A stretch of DNA of 64,000 bases from Thioclava sp. JE_KL1 (GTDB taxonomy: Bacteria; Pseudomonadota; Alphaproteobacteria; Rhodobacterales; Rhodobacteraceae), in the NCBI RefSeq assembly GCF_009296265.1, contig NZ_WBJS01000010.1, positions 17,778 through 81,777 on the forward strand. The letters run 5' to 3'. The translations under genes and the position numbers were made by a program. Of this stretch, positions 42,447 to 51,103 are shown piece after piece. The first letter of the stretch is position 1. Each line of letters starts with the position of its first letter. The notes beneath the pieces are model-generated. The model saw nothing but the letters and a program-made list of their open reading frames with translations. It was not told the origin of the DNA and did not search any database.

Positions 42447-43799
42447 ATGAAAGACGAGAATTTCCTGAAAGAGCGCAACGCCCGTTCGATCTGGCACCCG
42501 ATGGCTCATCCCGCGGACAGCCAGAAGAATCTGCCCGAGATCATCGTGGCGGGCGACGGAGTGACGATCACCGATGTCGATGGCCACAAGACGGTCGACG
42601 GTGTGGGCGGGCTTTGGAACGTCAATCTCGGGTTCTCGTGCCAGCCGGTGAAGGACGCCATTGCCGCACAGCTCGACCGTCTGCCCTATTACTCGATCTT
42701 TCGCGGCACCACGAACGACGCGGTGATCGAACTGGGGGAGATGCTGGCCGAGTTCTTCGCGCCCGACGGGCTGGAGCGCGCGTTCTACACCTCGGGCGGT
42801 TCGGATTCGGTCGAGATCGCGCTGCGTCTGGCGCGGCAATATCACAAGCTGCGCGGCGAGGCGGGCCGGGTGAAATACCTCTCGCTCAAGAAGGGCTATC
42901 ACGGCACCCATACGCTGGGCGCAAGCGTCAACGGCAACGCCAATTTCCGGACCCAGTACGAACCGCTGATGCCGGGCTGCTACCACATCCCCGCGCCCTA
43001 TACCTACCGCAACCCCTTCAACGAGACCGATCCCGAGAAGCTGGCCCAGCTTTGCCTCGCCGCGCTGGAAGACGAGATCAAGTTCCAGGGCGCGGAGACG
43101 ATCGCCGCGATGATCATGGAGCCGATCCTGGGCGCAGGCGGCGTGATCGTTCCCCACGAAAGCTTCATGCCCGGCGTGCGCGCGATCTGTGACAAATACG
43201 GCATTCTACTGATCGCCGACGAGGTGATCACCGCCTTCGGTCGCACGGGCGCATGGTCGGGTTCGCGGCTCTGGGGCGTTCAGCCGGACATGATGACCAC
43301 CGCCAAGGCGATCACGAACGGGTATTTCCCCTTCGGCGCTGTGATGATTTCGGGGCGCGTGGCCGAAGTGTTCGAATCCGATACCACCGGGAAGGCGGCG
43401 ATCGGCTCTGGCTACACCTATTCGGGCCATCCGGTCGGCGCGGCAGCGGCCATTGCCTGCCTGAAAGAGACGCAGGCGCTCAACGTCAAGGACAACGCAG
43501 CCGCGCGTGGGGCCCAGCTCTACGAAGGGTTGCTCGATCTTCAGAAAAAGCACGAAATCGTGGGCGACGTGCGTGGCGGACGTGGACTCATGTGCGCGCT
43601 GGAACTGGTCTCGGATCGGGCGACCAAGGCGCCGATCGACAAGGCCAGCATCGCCAAGGTTCATCGCGGTGCCTACGAGACGGGCGCGATGGTTCGGATC
43701 TCGGGCAACAACGTGATCCTGTCCCCCTCGCTGATCGTGACCGAAGAGAACATCGCCACGATCCTCGGCGCGCTCGACGCAGGGCTGTCGGCGGTCTGA
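42447..43799 (+). CDS. class III (omega) aminotransferase, pyruvate-type
   Basis: A 450-residue PLP-dependent class III aminotransferase. PLP lysine K287 lies in MTTAKAITNGYFPFGAVMI; other marks are FYTSGGSDSVEIALRLARQY, KKGYHGTHTLGASVNG and LLIADEVITAFGRTG. It resembles omega-amino acid or polyamine:pyruvate transaminases (SpuC/TauA-like). ATG 42447 is preferred because GAGG stands 6 nt before it; ATG 42432, overlapping the HAD stop, is also possible. The aldehyde it would form could be oxidised by the PuuC-like dehydrogenase of the divergent operon. A taurine, beta-alanine or polyamine-like substrate is possible; none is proven. Confidence 0.87.
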   Translation: MKDENFLKERNARSIWHPMAHPADSQKNLPEIIVAGDGVTITDVDGHKTVDGVGGLWNVNLGFSCQPVKDAIAAQLDRLPYYSIFRGTTNDAVIELGEMLAEFFAPDGLERAFYTSGGSDSVEIALRLARQYHKLRGEAGRVKYLSLKKGYHGTHTLGASVNGNANFRTQYEPLMPGCYHIPAPYTYRNPFNETDPEKLAQLCLAALEDEIKFQGAETIAAMIMEPILGAGGVIVPHESFMPGVRAICDKYGILLIADEVITAFGRTGAWSGSRLWGVQPDMMTTAKAITNGYFPFGAVMISGRVAEVFESDTTGKAAIGSGYTYSGHPVGAAAAIACLKETQALNVKDNAAARGAQLYEGLLDLQKKHEIVGDVRGGRGLMCALELVSDRATKAPIDKASIAKVHRGAYETGAMVRISGNNVILSPSLIVTEENIATILGALDAGLSAV

Positions 43800-43801
43800 C
43801 G

Positions 43802-43831
43802 AAAAAGCCCGGCCTGATCTGCGGGCCGGGC
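43802..43831 (-). terminator. rho-independent terminator of the maiA-marR operon
   Basis: GCCCGGCC (43807-43814) pairs perfectly with GGCCGGGC (43824-43831) and five A at 43802-43806 read as a U-run for leftward transcription. It also separates the rightward aminotransferase operon, which ends at 43799. Confidence 0.88.
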
Positions 43832-43855
43832 GTGTTCAAGTCGTCTGTATGCGGC

Positions 43856-44473
43856 TCAATGCGGGGTCTTGTCGGGATGCGCCGCGGCGAAGGCGGGCAG
43901 GCTTTCGAGATGCGCGCCGATCCGGGTCAGTTTCGGCATCCTTGTCAGGTCGACCTTCCAGCGCTGCGCATTGTAGAGCTGCGGCACGAGGCACAGATCG
44001 GCCAGAGTGACCGACGACCCGTGGCAGTAATCGCCTTCATCCACCATCGCTTCGAGGGCCTGTAGGCCGGGCCCGATAAACGCCTGCATCCAGCCCTCCA
44101 TCGTGATCGCTCCCTCAGAGGCGGCGACTGCGTGTTTGGCGACGCGAAGATTGCAGATCGGGTGAATATCGATGGCGACGGCATGGGCGAGAGCACGGAT
44201 CTTCGCGCGTTCAGCCGCATCGCCGGGCAGCAGGTTCAGATCACGCGTCTCATCGAGATATTCGAGGATCGCCAGGGACTGGGTGAAGCACTTTCCGTCG
44301 AGCTCTATCGCAGGAACCAGCCCTTGCGGATTGCGCGCACGATGCGCGGGCTCGGTTTGCTCGCCCTTGGTCAAGTCGACGGAAACGCTCGTCCAGTTCA
44401 TTCCGGCCAGACCGAGGGCGATCCGCACCCGGTAACTCGCCGAGGACCGCCAGTAATCATAGAGCACCGTCAT
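43856..44473 (-). CDS. maiA: maleylacetoacetate isomerase (zeta-class glutathione S-transferase)
   Basis: A 205-residue zeta GST with the N-terminal signature YWRSSASYRVRIALGLAGM (the usual SSCSYRVRIAL with Cys replaced by Ala), NPQGLVPAIELDGK and the zeta C-terminal IHPICNLRVAKH. It uses glutathione to convert maleylacetoacetate to fumarylacetoacetate, the step between HmgA and FahA encoded rightward from 45682. The order maiA-marR / marR / hmgA-fahA places all three enzymes of homogentisate breakdown within 5 kb. Its start overlaps the stop of an upstream MarR gene by 4 nt. Confidence 0.92.
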   Translation of the reverse strand: MTVLYDYWRSSASYRVRIALGLAGMNWTSVSVDLTKGEQTEPAHRARNPQGLVPAIELDGKCFTQSLAILEYLDETRDLNLLPGDAAERAKIRALAHAVAIDIHPICNLRVAKHAVAASEGAITMEGWMQAFIGPGLQALEAMVDEGDYCHGSSVTLADLCLVPQLYNAQRWKVDLTRMPKLTRIGAHLESLPAFAAAHPDKTPH

Positions 44474-44928
44474 TGTGCCGCCTTCTTTGTAAGCAGTTTA
44501 TCCATGCCGCGTCGCAGCCCCTCCAGATCGCGGCCCAGTAGTGTCTCCAGATCCGATTGATAGGCGATGGCGCGCGGAAGCAGTTTGGCCATCAACTCGC
44601 GTCCGACCGGGGTCAGGCTGAGCGCGATCAGGCGTCCGTCGGAAGGGTCGGGGCGTTTCGTCACAAGCCCCGCCTGTTCCAGCGCCGCCGCGGCCCGGCT
44701 GACCTTGGGCCGCTCCAGCGAGACGCGCCGTTCGATATCGCGTACCGACACCGGCCCGGCATGGCTGAGGTGAACCATCACTCGCCATTGCGGCATGCTC
44801 AGCCCGGCTTCGCGATAGCCCTGAGCCAACTCGTCGCTCAGCTTCGTCGCGATCTCCGCCATCAGATAGGGCAGGAAATCATCGAGCTGGAACTCGGGCA
44901 GCGGCGTATCGGTCTCGTGTCGGGTCAT
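44470..44928 (-). CDS. MarR-family regulator, co-transcribed with maiA
   Basis: A 152-residue MarR protein with the winged helix PQWRVMVHLSHAGPVSVRDI and SLERPKVSRAAAALEQAGLV followed by the DGRLIALSLTPVGREL wing. ATG 44928 gives the normal N-terminus. It closely resembles the MarR proteins of 45054 and 53914 (shared acidic-aromatic start and PYxxAxxAxKLSxxL helix), so they are paralogues. Two 14-bp palindromic sites lie upstream (44952-44965, 44983-44996). It probably represses the maiA operon and responds to an aromatic acid or pathway intermediate. Confidence 0.88.
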   Translation of the reverse strand: MTRHETDTPLPEFQLDDFLPYLMAEIATKLSDELAQGYREAGLSMPQWRVMVHLSHAGPVSVRDIERRVSLERPKVSRAAAALEQAGLVTKRPDPSDGRLIALSLTPVGRELMAKLLPRAIAYQSDLETLLGRDLEGLRRGMDKLLTKKAAQ

Positions 44929-44951
44929 CGTCGCGTGGGCATCTGTGTTTT

Positions 44952-44996
44952 GTTGCGCTTGCAACAAAGAAGCACAAAACACGTTTCATTTGCAAC
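44952..44996. promoter_or_regulatory. two MarR-type palindromic sites upstream of the marR-maiA operon
   Basis: GTTGCGCTTGCAAC (44952-44965; the dyad extends to TTTGTTGC-GCTT-GCAACAAA, 44949-44968) and GTTTCATTTGCAAC (44983-44996) lie 24 and 55 bp before the start codon. Both fit the pattern RTTGCGNNTGCAAY seen at five further places near regulators in this window. Confidence 0.65.
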
Positions 44997-45053
44997 GATA
45001 AAGCGGCGGCGACGTGCAGTCGACTGCACCAAACGACCGGGAAGCCATGTCGT

Positions 45054-45506
45054 TTACCGTGGTGGGAGTGCGAGAAGCCGGTCCAGACCGGTCTCCAGTT
45101 TTGTGGCCGCGTCGCCGAGTTCTGCCTCCAACTCGGCTTGGAAGGCGTTCGCCAGCACCAGAAGCTCCGCCATCATTGCGCGGCCATTCGCGGTAAGTCG
45201 CAGCTTGACCAGTCGTTTGTCGCCTTCGTGGCGGGTCTTCGCGATCAGTCCGCTGGCCTCCAGCCGGGATGCCGCGCGCGAGACCTTGGATTTTTCCATC
45301 GCCACCCGCGCTTCGATGTCCCGCACCGATACGTCATCGCTCTGTGCGAGATGGACGAGGACACGCCATTCGGGAATCGAGATGCCGAACCGGTCTCTAT
45401 ATTGCCGGGCGAGCCGCTCCGAAAGTTTCTCGGCAGCTACAGCCAGCCGGTAGGGGGTAAAGCTATAGAGATCAAATTCGGGCATCTCAGCTGCATCTTC
45501 AGACAT
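45054..45506 (-). CDS. MarR-family regulator, divergent from hmgA
   Basis: A 150-residue MarR protein (PEWRVLVHLAQSDDVSVRDI, AMEKSKVSRAASRLEASGLI, DKRLVKLRLTANGRAM). ATG 45506 is chosen because GGGGG-N6 precedes it on the minus strand; a start at 45530 would have no ribosome binding site. It is divergent from the hmgA-fahA operon, with two palindromic sites in between (45570-45583, 45600-45613), and is probably its repressor, released by homogentisate or a similar acid. It is a paralogue of the MarR proteins at 44470 and 53914. Confidence 0.88.
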   Translation of the reverse strand: MSEDAAEMPEFDLYSFTPYRLAVAAEKLSERLARQYRDRFGISIPEWRVLVHLAQSDDVSVRDIEARVAMEKSKVSRAASRLEASGLIAKTRHEGDKRLVKLRLTANGRAMMAELLVLANAFQAELEAELGDAATKLETGLDRLLALPPR

Positions 45507-45569
45507 CCTCAACCCCCTGCTTTCGAACATGTTTTTATATCCGCACCATCATAATACAGCGGCGAATTC

Positions 45570-45613
45570 ATTGCGAGTGCAATAAATATCCTTGACTTCG
45601 TTGCGAATGAAAC
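45570..45613. promoter_or_regulatory. two MarR-type palindromic sites in the marR / hmgA promoter
   Basis: ATTGCGAGTGCAAT (45570-45583, perfect palindrome) and GTTGCGAATGAAAC (45600-45613; reverse complement GTTTCATTCGCAAC) lie between the divergent genes. The second differs at one base from the site at 44983-44996. Their placement 69-112 bp before the hmgA ATG fits control of the hmg promoter by MarR proteins. Confidence 0.65.
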
Positions 45614-45681
45614 GAAAAATCAGGCCAGGTTCGAAACCGCAGCTTTCCGCGCTGCCCGTGACCAAGGGATTGGAGGATCTC

Positions 45682-47043
45682 ATGACCGATCAGGCGCTTC
45701 CGAAGGGCATGATCCGCGCGACCGGCACCACCGGCACGCATGAAGGTTATATGCCCGGTTTTGGCAATGACTTCGAAACCGAGGCGCTGCCCGGCGCTCT
45801 GCCTCAGGGACAGAACAGCCCGCAGAAGGTCGAATATGGCCTCTATGCCGAGCAGCTTTCGGGCACCGCATTCACTGCACCGCGCGGCCAGAACGAGCGC
45901 ACGTGGTGCTACCGTATCCGACCCTCGGTGAAGCACACCGGTCGGTTCGAGAAGATCGACGTGCCGTATTGGAAATCGGCGCCCAATATCGACCCCGACG
46001 TGATCAGCCTTGGTCAGTATCGCTGGGATCCGGTACCGCATACCGACGAAGAGCTGACCTGGATCACCGGGATGCGCACGGTCACCACGGCCGGCGACGT
46101 GAACACTCAGGTCGGTATGGCGAGCCATATCTACCTCGTCACCAAATCGATGGAAGACGAGTATTTCTTTTCGGCCGACAGCGAATTGCTGGTGGTTCCG
46201 CAGGAGGGGCGTCTGCGCTTTTGCACCGAGCTCGGGATCATCGACCTCGAGCCCAAGGAAATCGCGATCCTGCCGCGCGGCCTCGTGTATCGCGTCGAGC
46301 TTCTCGACGGGCCTGCACGCGGCTTTGTCTGCGAAAACTACGGTCAGAAGTTCGACCTCCCGGGCCGCGGTCCGATCGGCGCTAACTGCCTTGCCAACCC
46401 GCGCGACTTCAAATGCCCCGTCGCGGCCTTCGAAGACCGTGATGCGAAAAGCCGGGTCGTGATCAAGTGGTGCGGGCAGTTCCACGAGACCTTCATCGGC
46501 CACAGCCCGCTCGACGTGGTGGCATGGCACGGGAACTACTGCGCCTATAAATACGACCTGCGCACCTACAGCCCAGTCGGCGCGATCCTGTTCGATCACC
46601 CCGATCCCTCGATCTTCACCGTGCTCACCGCGCCTTCGGGGCAGGAAGGTACCGCGAATATCGATTTCGTGCTGTTCCGCGAGCGTTGGATGGTGGCGGA
46701 GCACACCTTCCGTCCGCCGTGGTATCACAAGAACATCATGTCCGAGTTGATGGGCAACATCTACGGCATCTACGACGCCAAGCCGCAGGGCTTCGTGCCG
46801 GGCGGGATGAGCCTGCACAACATGATGCTGCCGCACGGGCCGGATCGCAACGCCTTCGAACATGCATCGAACGAGCCGATGGAGCCGGTCTATCAGGCCG
46901 ACACGATGCAATTCATGTTCGAGACGCGCTTCCCGCAGATGCTGACCGAATTCGCGGCGAAGGAAGCGCCCCTTCAGGACGATTACATCGACTGTTGGGA
47001 CAGCATCGAGAAGAAATTTGACGGAAAACCGGGGATCAAATGA
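45682..47043 (+). CDS. hmgA: homogentisate 1,2-dioxygenase
   Basis: A 453-residue homogentisate dioxygenase. The family opening [19 protein letters not shown], the [20 protein letters not shown] core and the iron-binding stretch [20 protein letters not shown] are intact. It opens the ring of homogentisate to 4-maleylacetoacetate using Fe(II) and O2. ATG 45682 follows GGAGG at 45672-45676; codons upstream to 45592 lie in the promoter/operator zone. The stop overlaps fahA by 4 nt. Confidence 0.96.
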   Translation: MTDQALPKGMIRATGTTGTHEGYMPGFGNDFETEALPGALPQGQNSPQKVEYGLYAEQLSGTAFTAPRGQNERTWCYRIRPSVKHTGRFEKIDVPYWKSAPNIDPDVISLGQYRWDPVPHTDEELTWITGMRTVTTAGDVNTQVGMASHIYLVTKSMEDEYFFSADSELLVVPQEGRLRFCTELGIIDLEPKEIAILPRGLVYRVELLDGPARGFVCENYGQKFDLPGRGPIGANCLANPRDFKCPVAAFEDRDAKSRVVIKWCGQFHETFIGHSPLDVVAWHGNYCAYKYDLRTYSPVGAILFDHPDPSIFTVLTAPSGQEGTANIDFVLFRERWMVAEHTFRPPWYHKNIMSELMGNIYGIYDAKPQGFVPGGMSLHNMMLPHGPDRNAFEHASNEPMEPVYQADTMQFMFETRFPQMLTEFAAKEAPLQDDYIDCWDSIEKKFDGKPGIK

Positions 47044-48278
47044 CCGACAAGACCAGCTGGGTGTCGTCCGCACAGGGCGACACCGACTTTCCGATCCAGA
47101 ACCTGCCCTACGGCGTCTTTGACGACGGTAAGGGCGCACGGATGGGTGTCGCGATCGGGGATATGATACTTGATGTGGCCAAGGTGGATCACGAGCTTCC
47201 GGCGGAGCTCTTTGCCGAGCCCGCATGGAACCGCGTCATGGAGGCCGGCCCGGAGATTTGGGCCAAGCTGCGCGCGCGCCTGACCGAGCTTCTCTCCGAC
47301 GAGACGCACAAGTCGGCGGTCGAGCCGCATCTGGTGCCGCAGTCCGGCGCGAAGATGCTGATGCCGTTCCGCGTGGCCGAGTACACGGATTTCTACGCAG
47401 GCAAAAACCACGCGACCAATGTCGGCACGATCTTCCGCGGGGCGGAAAACGCGCTGCCCGCGAACTGGCTGTCGATCCCGATCGGCTATAACGGCCGCGC
47501 CTCGTCGGTCGTCGTCTCGGGCACGCCGGTCACCCGCCCCAACGGGCAGGTGAAAGGCCCGAACGAGGATCTGCCGCGTTTCGCCCCCTCGGCGCGCTTC
47601 GACATCGAACTGGAATTCGGCGCGATCGTCGGCCAGCCCTCCGAAGGCATGATCTCGGTCGGTCAAGCCGATGACATGATCTTCGGCTATGTGCTGCTCA
47701 ACGACTGGTCGGCGCGCGACATCCAGGCTTGGGAATACGTGCCGCTCGGTCCGTTCCAGGCCAAGGCGACCGCGACCACGATCAGCCCGTGGATCGTGAC
47801 TCGCGCAGCGCTGGAGCCGTTCCGGGTCTCGACGCCCGAGCGCGAGCGACCGCTTCTGCCGTATCTGCGCGAGCCGGGGCCGATGAATTACGACATCGAT
47901 CTGGAGGTCGCTCTGCGCCCCGAGGGCGGCGAGGAGGCCGTGATTTCGCGAACCAATACCTCGATGCTCTACTACTCCGCCGCGCAGCAGCTGGCCCATC
48001 ACACCACGTCGGGCTGCGCCATGCGCGTAGGCGATCTGCTGGGCTCGGGCACGATCTCGGGCACCGAGAAAGACAGCCGGGGCTCGCTGCTCGAACTCAG
48101 CTGGTCGGGCAAGGAGCCGCTGGAACTTCCCGATGGCTCGACCCGCAGCTTCATCGAGGATGGTGACACGCTGACCCTGCGCGGTGCTGCGCAGGGTGAA
48201 GGATACCGCATCGGGTTCGGTGATTGCGCGGGGCAGGTTCTGCCCGCCCGCGCCTTGCCGGACTGGGCTAAGGAATAA
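47040..48278 (+). CDS. fahA: fumarylacetoacetase
   Basis: A 412-residue FAH enzyme with N-terminal SH3-like domain and catalytic domain showing [58 protein letters not shown] and [16 protein letters not shown]. It hydrolyses fumarylacetoacetate to fumarate and acetoacetate, the last step of tyrosine/phenylalanine degradation. Translationally coupled to hmgA and followed 11 bp later by an MBL-fold gene with its own strong ribosome binding site. Confidence 0.96.
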   Translation: MTDKTSWVSSAQGDTDFPIQNLPYGVFDDGKGARMGVAIGDMILDVAKVDHELPAELFAEPAWNRVMEAGPEIWAKLRARLTELLSDETHKSAVEPHLVPQSGAKMLMPFRVAEYTDFYAGKNHATNVGTIFRGAENALPANWLSIPIGYNGRASSVVVSGTPVTRPNGQVKGPNEDLPRFAPSARFDIELEFGAIVGQPSEGMISVGQADDMIFGYVLLNDWSARDIQAWEYVPLGPFQAKATATTISPWIVTRAALEPFRVSTPERERPLLPYLREPGPMNYDIDLEVALRPEGGEEAVISRTNTSMLYYSAAQQLAHHTTSGCAMRVGDLLGSGTISGTEKDSRGSLLELSWSGKEPLELPDGSTRSFIEDGDTLTLRGAAQGEGYRIGFGDCAGQVLPARALPDWAKE

Positions 48279-48289
48279 GGAGGCATCTC

Positions 48290-49240
48290 ATGGCCAAGGC
48301 ATTCGCGTCGCAAGGCGACATGGAAGACAAGAAAATCAGCTTCACCCAGGTGGGCGAGGGGCTGTATGCCTTCACCGCGGAAGGTGACCCCAACACCGGT
48401 GTGATCATCGGCGACGACAGCGTGATGATCGTTGAGGCGCAGGCCACTCCGCGCCTTGCGCGCAAGGTGATCGAATGCGTCCGCTCGGTGACCGACAAGC
48501 CGATCAGCCACCTCGTGCTGACCCACTACCATGCCGTGCGCGTTCTCGGCGCATCGGCCTATGGTGCCCGCGAAGTCATCATGTCCGATACCTCGCGCGC
48601 TCAGGTCGCCGAACGCGGTCAGGAAGACTGGGACAGTGAATTCGGTCGTTTCCCGCGTCTGTTCCAAGGCCATGAGGAAATCCCGGGTCTGACCTGGCCG
48701 ACCACGACCTTCTCAGACCAGATGACGGTTTATCTGGGCAACCGACGCGTCGATATCATGCATCTCGGCCGCGCCCATACCGCAGGCGACGCGGTGATCT
48801 GGGTTCCGGATCAGGAGGTCATGTTCACCGGTGACATCGTCGAGTATCACTCGGCTTGCTATTGCGGCGACGGGCACTATCAGGACTGGCCGGAGACGCT
48901 TGCCAATATCGCGGCTTTCGAGCCCAAGGCGATTGCGCCCGGTCGGGGCGATGCGCTGGTCGGTGAGGAGATGGTCACCGAGGCGCTGGAAAACACCGCC
49001 GACTTCATCCGCTCGAGCTACAAGCCGGTGGAACGTGTGGTGGCCCGCGGCGGCACCCTGAAAGAGGCATGGGACGCGGTGCGCGAAGCCTGCGATCCGA
49101 AATTCGCCGATTACGCGATCTACGAACATTGCCTGCCGTTCAACGTGGCGCGCGCCTATGACGAGGCCCGCGGCATCGACACCCCGCGTGTCTGGACGGC
49201 TGAGCGCGATCAGGAAATGTGGAACGCTTTGCAAGGCTGA
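48290..49240 (+). CDS. metallo-beta-lactamase-fold protein with altered metal motif
   Basis: A 316-residue MBL-fold protein. The fold is clear from GVIIGDDSVMIVEAQATP, HLGRAHTAGDAVIWVPDQEV and MFTGDIVEYHSACY. The canonical HxHxDH metal motif reads THYHAVRVLG, so the Asp and last His are replaced by Val and Arg; the later glycine/His site reads PGRGDALVG. Only some ligands remain, so zinc hydrolysis as in glyoxalase II is doubtful. It sits between fahA and a flavin monooxygenase in the same operon and may act on a lactone or thioester of the aromatic pathway, or have lost catalysis. Confidence 0.85.
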   Translation: MAKAFASQGDMEDKKISFTQVGEGLYAFTAEGDPNTGVIIGDDSVMIVEAQATPRLARKVIECVRSVTDKPISHLVLTHYHAVRVLGASAYGAREVIMSDTSRAQVAERGQEDWDSEFGRFPRLFQGHEEIPGLTWPTTTFSDQMTVYLGNRRVDIMHLGRAHTAGDAVIWVPDQEVMFTGDIVEYHSACYCGDGHYQDWPETLANIAAFEPKAIAPGRGDALVGEEMVTEALENTADFIRSSYKPVERVVARGGTLKEAWDAVREACDPKFADYAIYEHCLPFNVARAYDEARGIDTPRVWTAERDQEMWNALQG

Positions 49241-49264
49241 GGAGAGCCGGGAGGGAGGAGAGCC

Positions 49265-50821
49265 ATGCCGTATGATTACAAACCGTTCGACTATGTAGCG
49301 CCTCCCGGCCTTTCGGGGCCGGAGGCACGCCACAAGGTCATCATCGTGGGCGCAGGGCCGATTGGTCTTGCGGCTGCGATCGAGCTTGCGAACCACGGCG
49401 TGGGCTCCGTCATCCTCGACGACAACAATGTCGTTTCGGTCGGCAGCCGCGCGATCTGCTGGTCGAAACGCTCGCTCGAAATTCTCGACCGTCTCGGCGT
49501 GGGCGATGCCTGCGTGCAGAAAGGCGTGACCTGGAAGGTCGGGCGCACCCGGCACGGGGCGCGCGAGGTCTTCAACTTCGACCTGCTGCCTGAAGACGGC
49601 CACAAGATGCCCGCCTTCGTGAACCTTCAGCAATACTATGTCGAGGAGTATCTGGTCGAGGCGGCGCTGGCCAATCCGCTGATCGACCTCCGTTTCAAGA
49701 ACAAGGTCACCGGGCTGAGCCAGACCGACGATTGTGCGGTTGTGCAGATCGAAACGCCCGATGGTGAGTACGCGCTTGAAGCAGACTATCTGCTGGCCTG
49801 CGACGGGGCGCGTTCACCCATTCGCCAGATGATGGGGCTCGATTTCGAAGGCGAGCTGTTCGAGGAGCGTTTCCTCATCGCCGATATCGAAATGCAGGCC
49901 GATTTCCCGTCCGAGCGGTGGTTCTGGTTCGAGCCGGAATTTCACGCCGGGCAGTCGGCGCTTCTGCACAAGCAGCCCGACAATATCTACCGCATCGACC
50001 TTCAGCTCGGTTGGGAAGCAGACCCGGAGGAAGAGCGCAAGCCCGAGCGGATCATCCCGCGTATCGAGAAGGCGGTGGGTCATTCGAACTTCAAGCTCGA
50101 CTGGACGTCGATCTACACGTTCCAGTGCCGCAGGCTCGAAAAGTTCGTGCATGATCGTGTGATTTTCGTGGGCGACAGCGCCCATGTCGTTTCCCCGTTC
50201 GGCGCACGTGGCGGCAATGGCGGCCTGCAAGATGTCGATGCGCTCGGTTGGCGGCTTGCCGCGATTATCAATGACGGAGCGAGCCCGGAACTTCTTGAGC
50301 GCTATGATGCGGAACGGACCTATGGCTCGGATGAGAACCTGACCAATTCCAGCCGGACGACACGGTTCATGTCGCCTCGTGCCGGCGCTGAGCGCTGGTT
50401 CCGCGACGCGGTTCTGGCGCTTTCGGAACATGCGCCTTTTGCGCGGCCGATGGTCAATTCCGGGCGGCTCAGCCTCCCGTGTTGCTATCCGCTCGATGCT
50501 GCGCCGAACGTCGAGGCGATGCCGGATGTGAGCCGCCCCGGAAAAGTCGCGCCGGACGCACCGCTCGGGAATGAATGGCTCCTGCAAAAACTTGCGGGCC
50601 AGTTCACCCTGCTCGCGATTGGCTGCAAGGCGCCTGAGGTTGATGGCCTGAATACGCTTTCGCTCGAGGTCACGCCGGAGCTGAGCGCGCGCTATCTCGG
50701 GCAGGCCACGACAGGGCTTTACCTGATCCGCCCCGACCAGATCATCGCGGCACGCTGGGAAACGGCTGAGCCCGCCCAGATCATCGACCATCTCACCGCG
50801 ATCAAGGAGGGACGGGCATGA
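49265..50821 (+). CDS. FAD-dependent aromatic monooxygenase (MhpA/MhaA-like)
   Basis: A 518-residue class A flavoprotein hydroxylase. The N-terminal dinucleotide motif is VIIVGAGPIGLAAAIEL (glycines at 29-34), the DG motif is ACDGARSPIR and the second FAD site VGDSAHVVSPFGARGGNG starts near residue 302. It hydroxylates a phenolic acid using NAD(P)H and O2. Position after hmgA-fahA and overlap with a small DUF2783 gene recall the 3-hydroxyphenylacetate 6-hydroxylase system of Pseudomonas putida (MhaA flavoprotein plus small MhaB), whose product is homogentisate. The substrate here is inferred from that. Confidence 0.86.
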   Translation: MPYDYKPFDYVAPPGLSGPEARHKVIIVGAGPIGLAAAIELANHGVGSVILDDNNVVSVGSRAICWSKRSLEILDRLGVGDACVQKGVTWKVGRTRHGAREVFNFDLLPEDGHKMPAFVNLQQYYVEEYLVEAALANPLIDLRFKNKVTGLSQTDDCAVVQIETPDGEYALEADYLLACDGARSPIRQMMGLDFEGELFEERFLIADIEMQADFPSERWFWFEPEFHAGQSALLHKQPDNIYRIDLQLGWEADPEEERKPERIIPRIEKAVGHSNFKLDWTSIYTFQCRRLEKFVHDRVIFVGDSAHVVSPFGARGGNGGLQDVDALGWRLAAIINDGASPELLERYDAERTYGSDENLTNSSRTTRFMSPRAGAERWFRDAVLALSEHAPFARPMVNSGRLSLPCCYPLDAAPNVEAMPDVSRPGKVAPDAPLGNEWLLQKLAGQFTLLAIGCKAPEVDGLNTLSLEVTPELSARYLGQATTGLYLIRPDQIIAARWETAEPAQIIDHLTAIKEGRA

Positions 50822-51063
50822 GCTTGCAGACCGAACTCAATATCAAGGATCACGACGCGCTCTACGAGAAATTGATCGCGACGCATAAAGGGTTGACGGA
50901 AGCGGAGAGTGCAGCACTTAACGCGCGGCTCGTTCTGATCTTGATGAATCACGTCGGCGATCCGGAGGTTCTGGAAGAAGCTTTTGCGCTCGCACGGCAA
51001 AGCGGACGCAAGGCGAAGTTGACAAGTGACACGACTGCGAATGAAGTTAACACGTTAAGTTAA
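50818..51063 (+). CDS. DUF2783 small protein, probable partner of the monooxygenase
   Basis: An 81-residue protein with the DUF2783 pattern ALYEKLIATHKGLTEAESAA followed by LNARLVLILMNHVGDPEVL. It is coupled to the flavin monooxygenase gene by an ATGA overlap, the usual arrangement of this family, and may be the small coupling component of a two-part hydroxylase. The last 20 codons are not part of the conserved domain; the TTAACACGTTAA palindrome at 51047-51058 lies inside them, so the coding end doubles as the operator of the TRAP operon. Confidence 0.8.
   Translation: MSLQTELNIKDHDALYEKLIATHKGLTEAESAALNARLVLILMNHVGDPEVLEEAFALARQSGRKAKLTSDTTANEVNTLS
51019..51058 (+). promoter_or_regulatory. 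putative promoter and HpaR-type operator before the TRAP operon
   Basis: TTGACA (51019-51024) could be a -35 box. The near-palindrome TTAACACGTTAA (51047-51058) differs at one base from TTAACATGTTAA (54987-54998) in front of hpaF. GCGAATGAA at 51037-51045 repeats the core of the MarR-type site at 45600. All lie within the 3' end of the DUF2783 gene, 46-85 bp before the TRAP receptor start. Confidence 0.55.
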
Positions 51064-51103
51064 TCGGGCTCGGCCCGAGGCTTCGTCATCAGGGGAGGAA
51101 AAA

